Assembly (NCBI RefSeq): GCF_020905335.1
Contig: NZ_JAJJMN010000001.1
Location: forward strand, 496,001-560,000
DNA: 64,000 nt
Source: Flavobacterium lipolyticum
GTDB taxonomy: Bacteria; Bacteroidota; Bacteroidia; Flavobacteriales; Flavobacteriaceae
Direction: 5' to 3'
Shown: one piece after another, positions 44,444 to 53,733 of the stretch
Layout of the letters: every line of letters begins with the position of its first letter
How positions within the stretch are numbered: the first letter of the stretch is position 1
Notes under the pieces: generated by a model
What the model was told of the DNA's origin: nothing
The model's database searches: none
Seen by the model: only the letters and a program-made list of their open reading frames with translations
Translations under genes and position numbers: made by a program

Positions 44444-44547
44444 TTGTCATTTCTCCTCCGTCGAAATGACACTCGTAATTCGACAAAGATTGACTATTAT
44501 GCATGAGGAATTTCTTATGTGATTTCTCCCTTCGGTCGAAATAACAA
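44444..44547. repeat. GTCATTTCG-class hairpin element
   Basis: TTGTCATTT and AAATAACAA form the ends, and GATTTCTCCCTTCGGTCG is found near the right side. It is the third full copy of the ~105-bp class. Confidence 0.8.
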
Positions 44548-44556
44548 AAAACCATT

Positions 44557-44590
44557 AAAAGCTGAAAACAGGTCTGTTTTCAGCTTTTTT
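44557..44590. terminator. Intrinsic terminator at the end of the trp operon
   Basis: The arms AAAAGCTGAAAACA and TGTTTTCAGCTTTT with a short loop and T run lie between trpA and the tetR promoter. Confidence 0.9.
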
Positions 44591-44640
44591 TGTGCAAAAT
44601 TATCACGCTTAAAAAGTGTTAATATTTTGTTAAAATAAAA

Positions 44641-44678
44641 TTAAACAACTGTTTAATTTAAACGCTTGTTTAATTTTG
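44641..44678. promoter_or_regulatory. Twin TetR operators over the tetR promoter
   Basis: TTAAAC-AACT-GTTTAA (44641-44656) and TTAAAC-GCTT-GTTTAA (44658-44673) are 16-bp palindromes starting 17 bp apart. A TAATTTTG -7 element (44671-44678) overlaps the second, so bound repressor would block transcription. Confidence 0.82.
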
Positions 44679-44699
44679 TACCCGATTAGAAACAATACC

Positions 44700-45329
44700 A
44701 TGTTAAACTTCGAATTAAACGATAAAAAAATTCAAATTCTGGAAGTTGCTGAAAAGCTATTCTCAGAAAAAGGATTTGAAGGGACTTCGATACGGGATAT
44801 CTCCAAACATGCAAAAATTAATATTGCAATGGTTTCGTATTACTTTGGCTCTAAAGAAAGACTACTGGAAGCCCTTATTATTTACAAAACTGCCGATTTA
44901 AAGCTTCAACTTGAAAATTTATTACAGGAAAATATTGAACCTCTCGATAAAGTCAATAAATTAATCGAAATTTACATTACGAGAATAAGCTGTAACAAAG
45001 GGATTTTCAGAGTTTTACACTTTGAACTTAACTCTAAAAAAAGAGAGAAAAGTATGATCGCCTTCACAGAACTTAAAAAAGGAAATTTAAAATCGGTTGA
45101 GAGTATTATTGCACAGGGTCAGTCTAAAGGAGTTTTTAGAAAAGATGTAATTATTCCACTCATTACTCCTACCATCATTGGAACCTTTTTTCACTTTCAC
45201 ATGAATAGGCCTTTTTTTGAGGAACTATTAAATTTAAAAACAGAAGAGATGTACAACGAGTACATCAAAACCAGTCTTACAAAGCACATTCAACAAACTA
45301 TAAAAGCGCTACTTGTTTATGAAAATTAG
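44700..45329 (+). CDS. TetR/AcrR family transcriptional regulator
   Basis: The 209-residue protein has the N-terminal helix-turn-helix AEKLFSEKGFEGTSIRDISK and NIAMVSYYFGSKERLLEAL, followed by an all-helical ligand-binding domain. The ATG at 44700 is chosen. The in-frame TTG at 44676 lies within the -7 element. It probably represses the efflux operon that begins 11 bp before its stop codon. Confidence 0.94.
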   Translation: MLNFELNDKKIQILEVAEKLFSEKGFEGTSIRDISKHAKINIAMVSYYFGSKERLLEALIIYKTADLKLQLENLLQENIEPLDKVNKLIEIYITRISCNKGIFRVLHFELNSKKREKSMIAFTELKKGNLKSVESIIAQGQSKGVFRKDVIIPLITPTIIGTFFHFHMNRPFFEELLNLKTEEMYNEYIKTSLTKHIQQTIKALLVYEN

Positions 45330-46638
45330 TCAATTAATGCTCTTTGGGGTTTTCTTCATCGGAATTTCGTCAATAGAAGCACAAGAGAAAACAAGTTTAA
45401 CCTTAGGCGAGGCCGTAAAAATGGCTTGGGAAAAAAGTAACGAAGTTACACTTGCCAACTCTAAGGTAAACACAAAAAAATACGAATTAAAAAGCGTAAA
45501 AGACAATCAATATCCGGATATTAAAATTTCCGGTCAATACCAACGTCTTACAAAGGCATCGATTACTATGCCAAATCAAAGTGAAAATGCATCTATCGCA
45601 TCTCCGGACAGAGCAATGTTTGGAATGGCAACTTTGAGTCTTCCTTTATTTTCAGGATTCAAAATTCAGAATAGTATTGAAGCCTACGATAACTTGTACG
45701 AAGCGGAAAATGCTACTGCTGCCAAAACGAAAGAGGATGTTGCTTTAAAAGTAATTACCTATTACACTGCTTTGTACAAAGCTCAAAAAACATTGGATGT
45801 TTTAAATGAAAATCAAAAAAGTGCGAAACAACGTGTTACTGATTTTACAGAATTGGAGAAGAATGGAATTATTCCAAGAAATGATTTATTAAAGTCTCAA
45901 TTACTGGTTTCAAAAACACAATTATCTATTGATGAAGCCACTAACAATCTTAACAATATCAACTTCTATCTAACGACTTTATTAAAGTTAGACCCTAACA
46001 CAAAACTGCAGGTTAATGAAGCTGATTTTTTCAACTTAAAAACAAGCAATGCGCCAACATCAGATGCAATAGCTCTTGAAAACAGAAAAGATTTAGAAGC
46101 AATTCGTTTGCAGCAAAAAGCTACTGAGTCAAATATCAAAGTAGCAAAGGCTGCCTATTATCCTACATTAGCCTTACTTGGCGGTTATACGGCACTGGAC
46201 CTTAAAGACATCATAACGGTGAGATATGCTATGAACTTTGGATTAGGTTTAACTTATGACTTATCCGGAATTTACAAAAACAGTGCCCATGTACGAGTAG
46301 CGGAAAGCAAAGCTCTGGAAGTTAAAAATAGTGAGGCTGTAATGACGGACCGTATTAAAATCGAAGTTCAAAAATCAATTGAAGATTATGATTTGGCTAT
46401 AAATCAAAGTGTGGTTTACGATGAAGCTCTTCAACAGGCAAGTGAAAATTACAGACTTGTAAAAGATAAGTTTGACAATGGTTTATCAGATACTAATGAT
46501 TTGGTTGAAGCTGACGTTGAACAATTAAGCGCTAAAATAAATACCGCATTATCAAAAGCTACTATCATTCAAAAATATTACGAATTACTTTCGGTATCCG
46601 GACAATTATCACAATCATTCAATCTTTCTAAAATATAA
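45319..46638 (+). CDS. TolC family outer-membrane efflux protein
   Basis: The 439-residue protein has a signal peptide (cleavage near residue 21, SSIEAQ) and TolC-type repeats (LTLGEAVKMAWEKSNEV, ALENRKDLEAIRLQQKA). The start at 45319 overlaps tetR by 11 bp and is the first ATG. It should form the outer-membrane duct for the EmrA/EmrB pair downstream. Confidence 0.93.
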   Translation: MKISQLMLFGVFFIGISSIEAQEKTSLTLGEAVKMAWEKSNEVTLANSKVNTKKYELKSVKDNQYPDIKISGQYQRLTKASITMPNQSENASIASPDRAMFGMATLSLPLFSGFKIQNSIEAYDNLYEAENATAAKTKEDVALKVITYYTALYKAQKTLDVLNENQKSAKQRVTDFTELEKNGIIPRNDLLKSQLLVSKTQLSIDEATNNLNNINFYLTTLLKLDPNTKLQVNEADFFNLKTSNAPTSDAIALENRKDLEAIRLQQKATESNIKVAKAAYYPTLALLGGYTALDLKDIITVRYAMNFGLGLTYDLSGIYKNSAHVRVAESKALEVKNSEAVMTDRIKIEVQKSIEDYDLAINQSVVYDEALQQASENYRLVKDKFDNGLSDTNDLVEADVEQLSAKINTALSKATIIQKYYELLSVSGQLSQSFNLSKI

Positions 46639-46650
46639 TCGACAGCTCTC

Positions 46651-47730
46651 ATGGAAAAGAAAAAAACAAATACTAAATTCATCATTATACTAACCGTTTT
46701 GGTTTTAGTGGGCGGAACTTACGGAATAACTAAGTACATGCATTCTTTAGCTCACGAAGAAACGGACGATGCTCAAATCGAGAAAAAAATGAATCCGATT
46801 ATTCCAAGAGTATCGGGATATATTAGTAAAGTATACGTAAAAGATAATGATTTTGTAAAAAAAGGTGATACTTTGTTTACGATTGATAAAAGAGATTATC
46901 AGTTAAAAATAGATGAGGCTAATGCTGCTTTATTAGGCGCTGAAGGACAATACGAAGCCGCAAAAGCTGACATTGGAAGCGCTAGTGCAAGCATCTCTGT
47001 ATCGGATGCGCAAATGAGATCTGCAACAGGTTCTATCGAAAGTGCAAAAATTAGATTAAGACAGATTACAAACGATTACAACCGTTACAATAATTTGTAC
47101 AAAACACATACGATTACAAAACAACAATACGAACAGGCTCTATCTGCAAAAGAAGAAGCCGAAAACCAGGTACGTGTTTTGCAAGATCAACAACGAGCTA
47201 GTTCTTACCAAAAATCAGTAATTCAATCGAAATCAAAAGTTTCTGACAAACAAACTGAAGTAGCTTCCGCTAATATCAAAAAAGCGAAAACAATGTTAGA
47301 CGTTGCTCATTTAAACCTTAGCTATACGGTTGTAACTGCTGCAATTGACGGACAGGTTTCTAAAGTAGACATTCAACCAGGACAATTAGTTCAACCGGGA
47401 CAATCTTTATTCTACATCATCAACAACAATGAAGCTTGGGTTGTAGCTAACTTCAAAGAAACGCAATTAAACAAAATGGTTGCCGGACAAAAAGTAAGTC
47501 TAAAAGTGGATGCTTATCCAAACTATGAATTTAAAGGTACTGTAACCTCTTTTTCTCCTGCAACGGGATCTCGTTTTTCTTTATTACCTCCTGATAATGC
47601 AACCGGTAACTTCGTAAAAACAATTCAAAGACTACCAGTAAAAATTAGTTTAGACGAATCAAACGATCCGGAGAAAGTAAAATTACTAAGACCAGGGATG
47701 AATGTTGATGTAGATGTACATTTAAAATAA
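46651..47730 (+). CDS. HlyD/EmrA family membrane-fusion adaptor
   Basis: The 359-residue protein has one N-terminal membrane helix (about residues 9-28). An EmrA-like lipoyl domain follows (VSGYISKVYVKDNDFVKKGD), then a long coiled coil of Ala, Ser and Glu repeats (about residues 85-205). The second lipoyl half has YTVVTAAIDGQVSKVDIQPG. It bridges the MFS pump and the TolC-like protein. It is 12 bp after the TolC gene and 4 bp before the transporter. Confidence 0.95.
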   Translation: MEKKKTNTKFIIILTVLVLVGGTYGITKYMHSLAHEETDDAQIEKKMNPIIPRVSGYISKVYVKDNDFVKKGDTLFTIDKRDYQLKIDEANAALLGAEGQYEAAKADIGSASASISVSDAQMRSATGSIESAKIRLRQITNDYNRYNNLYKTHTITKQQYEQALSAKEEAENQVRVLQDQQRASSYQKSVIQSKSKVSDKQTEVASANIKKAKTMLDVAHLNLSYTVVTAAIDGQVSKVDIQPGQLVQPGQSLFYIINNNEAWVVANFKETQLNKMVAGQKVSLKVDAYPNYEFKGTVTSFSPATGSRFSLLPPDNATGNFVKTIQRLPVKISLDESNDPEKVKLLRPGMNVDVDVHLK

Positions 47731-47734
47731 CATA

Positions 47735-49321
47735 ATGGCAGCAGTACAAGCAGACGATGATTTAGTAGAATACGGATTCAGACGTGTCATTATTACGATT
47801 ACGGCGGTACTTTGTGCCCTGCTTGAAATCGTCGACACGACCATTGTAAACGTAGCACTAACAGACATGCGAGGTAGCCTTGGTGCTACTTTGACTGATG
47901 TGGCCTGGGTAATTACAGCATACGCCATTGCGAATGTGATTGTAATTCCGATGACGAGCTGGCTTTCACAACAATTTGGAAGACGTAATTATTTTGTGGC
48001 TTCTATCATAATATTTACGGTCTGTTCCTTTTTATGCGGAAACGCCTCCAATATTTGGGAACTGGTAGCCTTTAGATTTGTTCAGGGTATGGGTGGAGGT
48101 GCCTTACTGGTAACAGCACAAACCATTATCACCGAAAGTTATCCCGTAGCAAAACGTGGAATGGCTCAGGCTATTTACGGAATGGGGGTAATTGTTGGAC
48201 CAACTTTAGGACCGCCATTAGGAGGTTATTTAGTAGACAACTACTCCTGGCCTTATATTTTTTACATTAATATTCCATTGGGTATCATTGCTACAATTTT
48301 AGCATTAACCTTCGTAAGAAGTCCTAAGTATGGGGAAAAATTAAAAGCCAATCAGGTTGACTGGTGGGGAATTATATTGCTTGCAGCCTTTATCGGGTCT
48401 CTACAATTCGTTCTGGAGCATGGGCAACAAGACGATTGGTTCAACGATTCAACTATCATAACTTTAAGTGTGGTTACGGTTTTAGGATTGGTCTTATTTA
48501 TTTGGAGAGAGCTTACTTATAAACATCCAATCGTAAACTTAAGTGTTCTAAAGGATGGAAACCTTAGAATAGGAACTGTAATGTGTTTCATTCTTGGTTT
48601 CGGTCTGTACGGATCGACTTTAATTATACCAATCTACACGCAATCTATTTTAGGATGGACCGCAACCGATGCCGGGTTATTATTGATTCCGGGATCTATT
48701 ACCACAGCAATCATGATGCCTTTTGTCGGGAACATGATTCAGAGAGGAGTTCCGCAGGGCTATATGGTTGGAGTAGGATTTTTGGTATTCTTTTTCTTTA
48801 CCTTTATGATGCAGACCCGTATGACTCCTGATACCGGAGTTGAACATATGTATTGGCCTCTAATTTTAAGAGGAGTTGGTTTAGGATTACTTTTTGTACC
48901 TATTACGACACTCTCTCTATCAACCTTAAAAGGAAAACATATTGGTGAAGGAGCTGCTTTTACCGGAATGATGAGACAACTAGGAGGTTCGTTTGGTATT
49001 GCTATTATTACCACGTTTATTACTCGTTTAGGACAGGAACACCGAGTGAACTTACTAACCAAGTTAGATCCTGCAAAATATGAAGTACAACAGCGTATTG
49101 CAGGAATGCAAAGAGCTTTTATGTCTAAAGGATATAGCGCAGACGTTGCATTGAAAAAAGCCTACCAAGCCATTGAATATTCTGTAATGAAACAAAGTAC
49201 CGTAATGGCTTATATGGATATTTTCATGTATTTGGGAATTATGTTCTTATGCTGTATTCCAATTATTCTTTTAATCAAAAAAGGAAAAAACAAGATTAAT
49301 CCTGCTGATGCAATGCATTAA
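47735..49321 (+). CDS. DHA2 family MFS drug transporter (EmrB-like)
   Basis: The 528-residue protein has about 14 hydrophobic helices, as in the DHA2 family. The loop motif SQQFGRRNYF and the antiporter motif GMGVIVGPTLGPPLGG are present. It exports hydrophobic compounds with proton exchange through the EmrA/TolC partners encoded before it. The operon ends at a terminator 25 bp later. Confidence 0.96.
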   Translation: MAAVQADDDLVEYGFRRVIITITAVLCALLEIVDTTIVNVALTDMRGSLGATLTDVAWVITAYAIANVIVIPMTSWLSQQFGRRNYFVASIIIFTVCSFLCGNASNIWELVAFRFVQGMGGGALLVTAQTIITESYPVAKRGMAQAIYGMGVIVGPTLGPPLGGYLVDNYSWPYIFYINIPLGIIATILALTFVRSPKYGEKLKANQVDWWGIILLAAFIGSLQFVLEHGQQDDWFNDSTIITLSVVTVLGLVLFIWRELTYKHPIVNLSVLKDGNLRIGTVMCFILGFGLYGSTLIIPIYTQSILGWTATDAGLLLIPGSITTAIMMPFVGNMIQRGVPQGYMVGVGFLVFFFFTFMMQTRMTPDTGVEHMYWPLILRGVGLGLLFVPITTLSLSTLKGKHIGEGAAFTGMMRQLGGSFGIAIITTFITRLGQEHRVNLLTKLDPAKYEVQQRIAGMQRAFMSKGYSADVALKKAYQAIEYSVMKQSTVMAYMDIFMYLGIMFLCCIPIILLIKKGKNKINPADAMH

Positions 49322-49345
49322 TAATAATTGATTTATAATACGTAA

Positions 49346-49378
49346 AAACGCCGAGTTCATTCCTGTAACTCGGCGTTT
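49346..49378 (+). terminator. Intrinsic terminator of the tetR-tolC-emrAB operon
   Basis: AAACGCCGAGTT / AACTCGGCGTTT form a perfect 12-bp stem around a 9-nt loop, followed by T-rich sequence. Confidence 0.92.
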
Positions 49379-49400
49379 ATTTTTTTCAAACATTAATAAT

Positions 49401-49518
49401 TTAACCGCAAAGCACGGAAAGAATTTATTTCTAAGAAGCTTTAAATATGAAAAGTTCGCAAAGCTTTGTGTAAAAACTTTGCGAACTTTGTGTAAATCAT
49501 TGTGTTCTTTGCGGTTAA
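49401..49518. repeat. Nested inverted repeat (CGCAAAG class)
   Basis: Outer arms TTAACCGCAAAG (49401-49412) and CTTTGCGGTTAA (49507-49518) are perfect. They enclose a second pair, AAGTTCGCAAAG (49452-49463) and CTTTGCGAACTT (49477-49488). No gene is present. Confidence 0.88.
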
Positions 49519-49522
49519 AAAC

Positions 49523-49560
49523 CTAAGTATCTCAGCATCTTAGCCCCTCAGAACCTTAAA
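49523..49560. repeat. CTTAG-class micro-repeat
   Basis: CTAAGTATCTCAGCATCTTAG followed by CCCCTCAGAACCTT belongs to the CTTAG family and lies just after the yaaA stop codon (minus strand). Confidence 0.7.
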
Positions 49561-49566
49561 AAAAAC

Positions 49567-50325
49567 CTATCTCGTAAACACCAAATGATTTCCCTTTGAA
49601 AGATTACCATCAAACTGATACCCTTCATAATTAAATCCTTTTAAGTCTTCAATAGTTTCAGCATTCGTATCAATAATATAACGCACCATCATCCCTCTTG
49701 CCTTTTTGGCAAAGAAACTGATCATTTTGAGCTTTCCGTCTTTATAATCTTTAAAGTCCGGTGTGATCACAGGAACTTTTAAAGCTTTTACATCTACCGC
49801 TGAAAAGTACTCGTTACTTGCTAAATTCACGAACAGCTCTCCCTTAGACAACTCTTTATTTAATGCTTTTGTCACGGTTGGTTTCCAAAACTCGTGCAGA
49901 TTTTTATACTCCCCCACTGGCAATTTTGTTCCCATTTCCAGACGGTAAGCCTGCATTAAATCTAATGGTCTCAAAACGCCGTAAAGCCCTGACAGAATTC
50001 GAAGTTTGCTTTGAAGAACGTCGAGTTTCTCCACCGGAATAGTATAAGCATCTAAACCCGTATAAACGTCTCCATCAAAAGTATAGACTGCCGGACGGGC
50101 ATTTTCAGGTGTGAATGGTGTTTTCCAATCCTGATTTCTTTTCCAGTTCAAATCTGATAATTTAGCTGAAATCGACATTAATTCAGATAACTCAGCAGGT
50201 TTTTTAGTCTTTAAGATTTTATGAACCTCACGTGCTTCTTTTAAAAAATGAGGTTCTGTATGTTGAGTAGTAGGTAATTCTTTTTCGAAATTCAGTGACT
50301 TTGCAGGCGATATAACAATTTTCAT
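49567..50325 (-). CDS. yaaA: Peroxide stress protein YaaA
   Basis: The 252-residue protein starts MKIVISPAKSLNFEKELP and carries the YaaA/UPF0246 (DUF328) signatures YTGLDA, LRILSGLYGVLRPLDLMQAYRLEMG and KKARGMMVRYI. In E. coli YaaA limits free iron and DNA damage under peroxide stress. A -7 element (TATTTTTG, minus) precedes it, and it looks monocistronic. Confidence 0.96.
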   Translation of the reverse strand: MKIVISPAKSLNFEKELPTTQHTEPHFLKEAREVHKILKTKKPAELSELMSISAKLSDLNWKRNQDWKTPFTPENARPAVYTFDGDVYTGLDAYTIPVEKLDVLQSKLRILSGLYGVLRPLDLMQAYRLEMGTKLPVGEYKNLHEFWKPTVTKALNKELSKGELFVNLASNEYFSAVDVKALKVPVITPDFKDYKDGKLKMISFFAKKARGMMVRYIIDTNAETIEDLKGFNYEGYQFDGNLSKGNHLVFTR

Positions 50326-50345
50326 GTGTACATTTTTATATACTC

Positions 50346-50353
50346 CAAAAATA
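50346..50353 (-). promoter_or_regulatory. -7 promoter element of yaaA
   Basis: On the minus strand this reads TATTTTTG, a TAnnTTTG match, 20 bp upstream of the start codon. Confidence 0.55.
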
Positions 50354-50421
50354 CAAATTGAATTTTTAAAAATAACAGATCTGAATTGATTTGTTCGATC
50401 GCATTATAAAGGTTCCTTTTC

Positions 50422-50776
50422 GCCACGAATTCACGAATTAACTTTTTAAATTAAATAAAATCCGTGAGTTGTTTCGCACGTTCGCATTACTAAATATTTA
50501 TTTTGCCACAAATTTTCGCTAATTTCTGTTTCTATACCTAATCTAATTCGCAGAAATTCGTGTAATTAGTGGCAACCTTTCTTCTATTAATAAAATCCTA
50601 GCACTCAAACTGTGAATTTATTCAAAAAAGTGAGCCTTAGATTATAATAGGCATTTTCTATGTCGTAAATTTGCAACCATAAAATTCCAAAAACATTTTC
50701 AATGCAAAATTGAAAGTTGTATTCTAAATAATAGCCACGAATTAACTTTTTTAAAAATAATTCGTGAATTCGTGGC
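50422..50776. repeat. ATTCGTGGC-class repeats in a gene-free stretch
   Basis: The 19-bp left arm GCCACGAATTCACGAATTA (50422-50440) pairs perfectly with 50758-50776. An inner GCCACGAATTA (50734-50744) and another partial pair (AGAAATTCGTGTAATTAGTGGC near 50551) lie between. No protein-coding signal is visible in this 468-bp gap. It leads directly into the GxxExxY gene. Confidence 0.78.
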
Positions 50777-50793
50777 AGATAAAAATTTAGAAC

Positions 50794-51168
50794 ATGACAA
50801 AGATCTTGTACCAGCTGGAAAGTTATCAAATAATGGGAATTTTATTTGATGTTCATAGAAATTTAGGTGGAGGCTTTTCTGAAATCGTATATAAAGATGC
50901 TTTAGAATATGAATTTAAGAAAGAGAATATTCCATTTGAAAGAGAAAAAGAATATTTGGTAAACTATAAAGACATAATATTGAATCACAGATTTTACGCT
51001 GATTTTATTTTGTTCGATAAAATTGTACTTGAAGTAAAATCGAGTGAATTTTTACATCCAAAATACATTTCGCAATGTCTTAATTATCTCAAAGTTTCTA
51101 AAACGCATTTAGCAATTTTAGCGAACTTCAATTCTGTCTCACTTGAATACAAACGTATTATTTTATAA
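50794..51168 (+). CDS. GxxExxY family protein
   Basis: The 124-residue protein has the family motif in GGGFSEIVYKDALEYEF (G-x-x-E-x-x-Y). A later pattern FYADFILFDKIVLEVKSS resembles the core of PD-(D/E)xK nucleases (Asp, then Glu-x-Lys). The function is unproven. It is bounded by GTGAATTCGTGGC direct repeats at 50764-50776 and 51174-51186, 410 bp apart. Its end overlaps a possible long form of the cca gene. Confidence 0.9.
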   Translation: MTKILYQLESYQIMGILFDVHRNLGGGFSEIVYKDALEYEFKKENIPFEREKEYLVNYKDIILNHRFYADFILFDKIVLEVKSSEFLHPKYISQCLNYLKVSKTHLAILANFNSVSLEYKRIIL

Positions 51169-51181
51169 AATTAGTGAATTC

Positions 51182-52609
51182 GTGGCTATACAAACAAATT
51201 ATAAAACTGCATTACAACATAAAATCTTCGATATCATTTCGAAGGCATCCCGGGAACTTAACGTTGACAGTTACGTCATCGGAGGTTTTGTTCGGGATTT
51301 ACTTTTAAACAGAGGTTCTAAAAAAGATATTGATGTTGTTGCTGTGGGCAGCGGTATTGAATTGGCATTAAAAGTTTCTGAATTATTGCCCAACAAACCA
51401 AAGGTACAGGTTTTTAAAACTTACGGAACCGCCATGCTTCGTTTTGAAGATACTGATATTGAATTTGTCGGAGCAAGAAAAGAATCTTACAGTTCTGACA
51501 GCCGAAATCCGGTAGTGGAGAACGGAACCCTGGAAGACGATCAAAACCGTCGCGACTTCACCATTAATGCTTTGGCTTTATCATTAAACGAAAAAAACTT
51601 CGGAGATCTTTCTGATCCTTTTAATGGTTTGTCTGATTTAGAGAACAAAGTCATCAAGACCCCTTTAGATCCGGACATCACTTATTCTGATGATCCGTTG
51701 CGCATGCTTCGTGCGATTCGTTTTGCCACACAATTGAATTTCGAAATAGAAGAAAATTCATTGAATGCCATCACAAAAAATGCCGATCGCATTAAAATTA
51801 TATCAGGTGAAAGAATTGTTGACGAATTAAACAAAATTCTCTCCACTCCTAAACCTTCAACCGGCTTTTTACTATTGTACCAAACAGGACTTTTAGATTT
51901 AATTTTACCTGAATTAACAGCATTAAATCAGGTCGAAGAAATTGAAGGTCATACCCATAAAAACAACTTTTACCACACGCTGGAAGTGGTCGACAATATT
52001 TGCCCAAATACAGATGATGTCTGGTTACGCTGGGCAGCTTTATTGCACGATATTGGAAAAGCACCGACAAAACGTTTCAATAAAAAACAAGGCTGGACTT
52101 TTCACGGGCATGAGTTTTTAGGTGGTAAAATGACTAAAAAGATTTTCGAACGTCTGCACATGCCGTTGAATCACAAAATGAAATTTGTACAAAAAATGGT
52201 TATCATGAGTTCACGCCCTATTGTTTTGGCTGACGACATCGTAACCGATAGTGCAGTGCGTCGTTTGGTTTTTGATGCCGGTGAGGATGTCGAAAATCTA
52301 ATGACTTTGTGTGAGGCAGATATCACCACCAAAAATCCGTCAAAGTTTAAAAAATACCATAAAAACTTCGAGCTCGTCCGCAAGAAAATCGTTGAAGTCG
52401 AAGAACGCGATCATGTTCGTAATTTTCAACCGCCCATTTCGGGTGAAGAAATTATGGAAATCTTTGATCTGAAGCCTTCAAGAGAAATCGGAATTTTGAA
52501 AGAAGCTGTAAAAGAAGCAATTCTTGAAGGTGACATTCCAAATGAGTATCAGGCTGCTTATGATTTTGTGATTAAAAGAGCTGAAAAATTAGGCTTAAAA
52601 AAAGTATAA
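51182..52609 (+). CDS. cca: CCA tRNA nucleotidyltransferase with HD domain
   Basis: This class II enzyme adds CCA to tRNA 3' ends. It has the GGFVRDLLL nucleotidyltransferase loop, the catalytic KKDIDVV acids, RRDFTINAL and, in the C-terminal half, an HD metal-binding motif in WAALLHDIGKAPTKRF. No ATG precedes the conserved N-terminus. A GTG at 51182 gives 475 residues beginning close to TNYKTALQHK, while a TTG at 51143 gives 488. The GTG lies inside the ATTCGTGGC repeat. CtaA follows by 23 bp. Confidence 0.93.
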   Translation: MAIQTNYKTALQHKIFDIISKASRELNVDSYVIGGFVRDLLLNRGSKKDIDVVAVGSGIELALKVSELLPNKPKVQVFKTYGTAMLRFEDTDIEFVGARKESYSSDSRNPVVENGTLEDDQNRRDFTINALALSLNEKNFGDLSDPFNGLSDLENKVIKTPLDPDITYSDDPLRMLRAIRFATQLNFEIEENSLNAITKNADRIKIISGERIVDELNKILSTPKPSTGFLLLYQTGLLDLILPELTALNQVEEIEGHTHKNNFYHTLEVVDNICPNTDDVWLRWAALLHDIGKAPTKRFNKKQGWTFHGHEFLGGKMTKKIFERLHMPLNHKMKFVQKMVIMSSRPIVLADDIVTDSAVRRLVFDAGEDVENLMTLCEADITTKNPSKFKKYHKNFELVRKKIVEVEERDHVRNFQPPISGEEIMEIFDLKPSREIGILKEAVKEAILEGDIPNEYQAAYDFVIKRAEKLGLKKV

Positions 52610-52632
52610 AGAATTAAGTATTATTTTATAAA

Positions 52633-53658
52633 ATGAAAAAAGAAAATAAATCAGTAATCATCTGGTTGCTATCGGGTTGTGCTTTATTGTTTTTAATGGT
52701 TGTCGTTGGCGGAATTACCCGTCTGACCAATTCAGGTTTATCCATGACCGACTGGCATTTGGTAACAGATACTTTTCCTCCACTGACAGAAGCAAAATGG
52801 AATGAAGCATTTGAACAATACAAGAAATTCCCAGAATACCAAAAAATTAATATTCACAACGATTTTCAGCTTTCAGATTATAAATTCATCTATTTCTGGG
52901 AATGGTTCCACCGCTTCATTGGACGCATCATCGGACTGGTTTTCTTTGTTCCTTTTGTTTATTTTTTAATTCGAAAAAAACTCGATCGTCCAACCATAAA
53001 CAAATGTATTGTTCTTCTGGCAATGGGAGGTTTTCAGGGGTTCTTAGGATGGTTTATGGTGCGCAGCGGATTAATCGACAATCCGGATGTTAGTCATTTC
53101 AGACTTTCTCTTCATCTTACTTTTGCCTTTATTACTTTTGCATATACACTTTGGGTTGCCTTAGATTTAATTTATCCGGAACGCAATGTTTATAAAATAA
53201 TTCCGCTTCGTAATATCGCAAGAATTGCTCTTGTCGCTTTACTGATTCAAATTATTTACGGCGGATTTGTAGCAGGTCTTAATGCCGGTTTAATACACAA
53301 TCACTGGCCTTTAATGAGTGACGGACAATTTATTCACGATTCGGTTTTTATTGAACAACCAACTTTGGTTAAAAACTTAATCGAAGGAAAAAGCGGAGTT
53401 CAGTTTGTGCATAGAACTTTTGCTTATGTAGTAGTAGCGCTTATCCTTTTCTTATATTACAAAGGAACTCGATTTTCTCTAACCAGAAATCAGTCTAAGG
53501 GAATCGACGTTCTTCTTGTTTTTGTTTTCATTCAGTTCTTACTGGGCGTTTTTACACTTTTATACAGCGTTCCTTTAGCTTTAGGATTAATTCATCAAAT
53601 TATGGCTTTTTTCCTTTTGAGTGCCATGACCTACACTTTGCACCGATTGAGTAAATAA
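52633..53658 (+). CDS. ctaA: Heme A synthase (COX15/CtaA)
   Basis: The 341-residue membrane protein has about eight hydrophobic helices and the conserved heme-ligand His motifs EWFHRFIGR, FRLSLHLTFAF, QFVHRTFAY and GLIHQIMAF. It begins VVVGGITRLTNSGLSMTDW, typical of the Cox15 type (eukaryote-like) branch. It oxidises heme O to heme A for cytochrome oxidase. A terminator follows. Confidence 0.95.
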   Translation: MKKENKSVIIWLLSGCALLFLMVVVGGITRLTNSGLSMTDWHLVTDTFPPLTEAKWNEAFEQYKKFPEYQKINIHNDFQLSDYKFIYFWEWFHRFIGRIIGLVFFVPFVYFLIRKKLDRPTINKCIVLLAMGGFQGFLGWFMVRSGLIDNPDVSHFRLSLHLTFAFITFAYTLWVALDLIYPERNVYKIIPLRNIARIALVALLIQIIYGGFVAGLNAGLIHNHWPLMSDGQFIHDSVFIEQPTLVKNLIEGKSGVQFVHRTFAYVVVALILFLYYKGTRFSLTRNQSKGIDVLLVFVFIQFLLGVFTLLYSVPLALGLIHQIMAFFLLSAMTYTLHRLSK

Positions 53659-53676
53659 TAACTTAAATTATATAGA

Positions 53677-53704
53677 AAGAGCTGGAAAATTCCAGCTCTT
53701 TTTT
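53677..53704 (+). terminator. Intrinsic terminator after ctaA
   Basis: AAGAGCTGGA / TCCAGCTCTT form a 10-bp stem with a 4-nt loop and T run. Confidence 0.92.
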
Positions 53705-53733
53705 ATTTAGAATATGGCCCGAACTCAAGGCTC

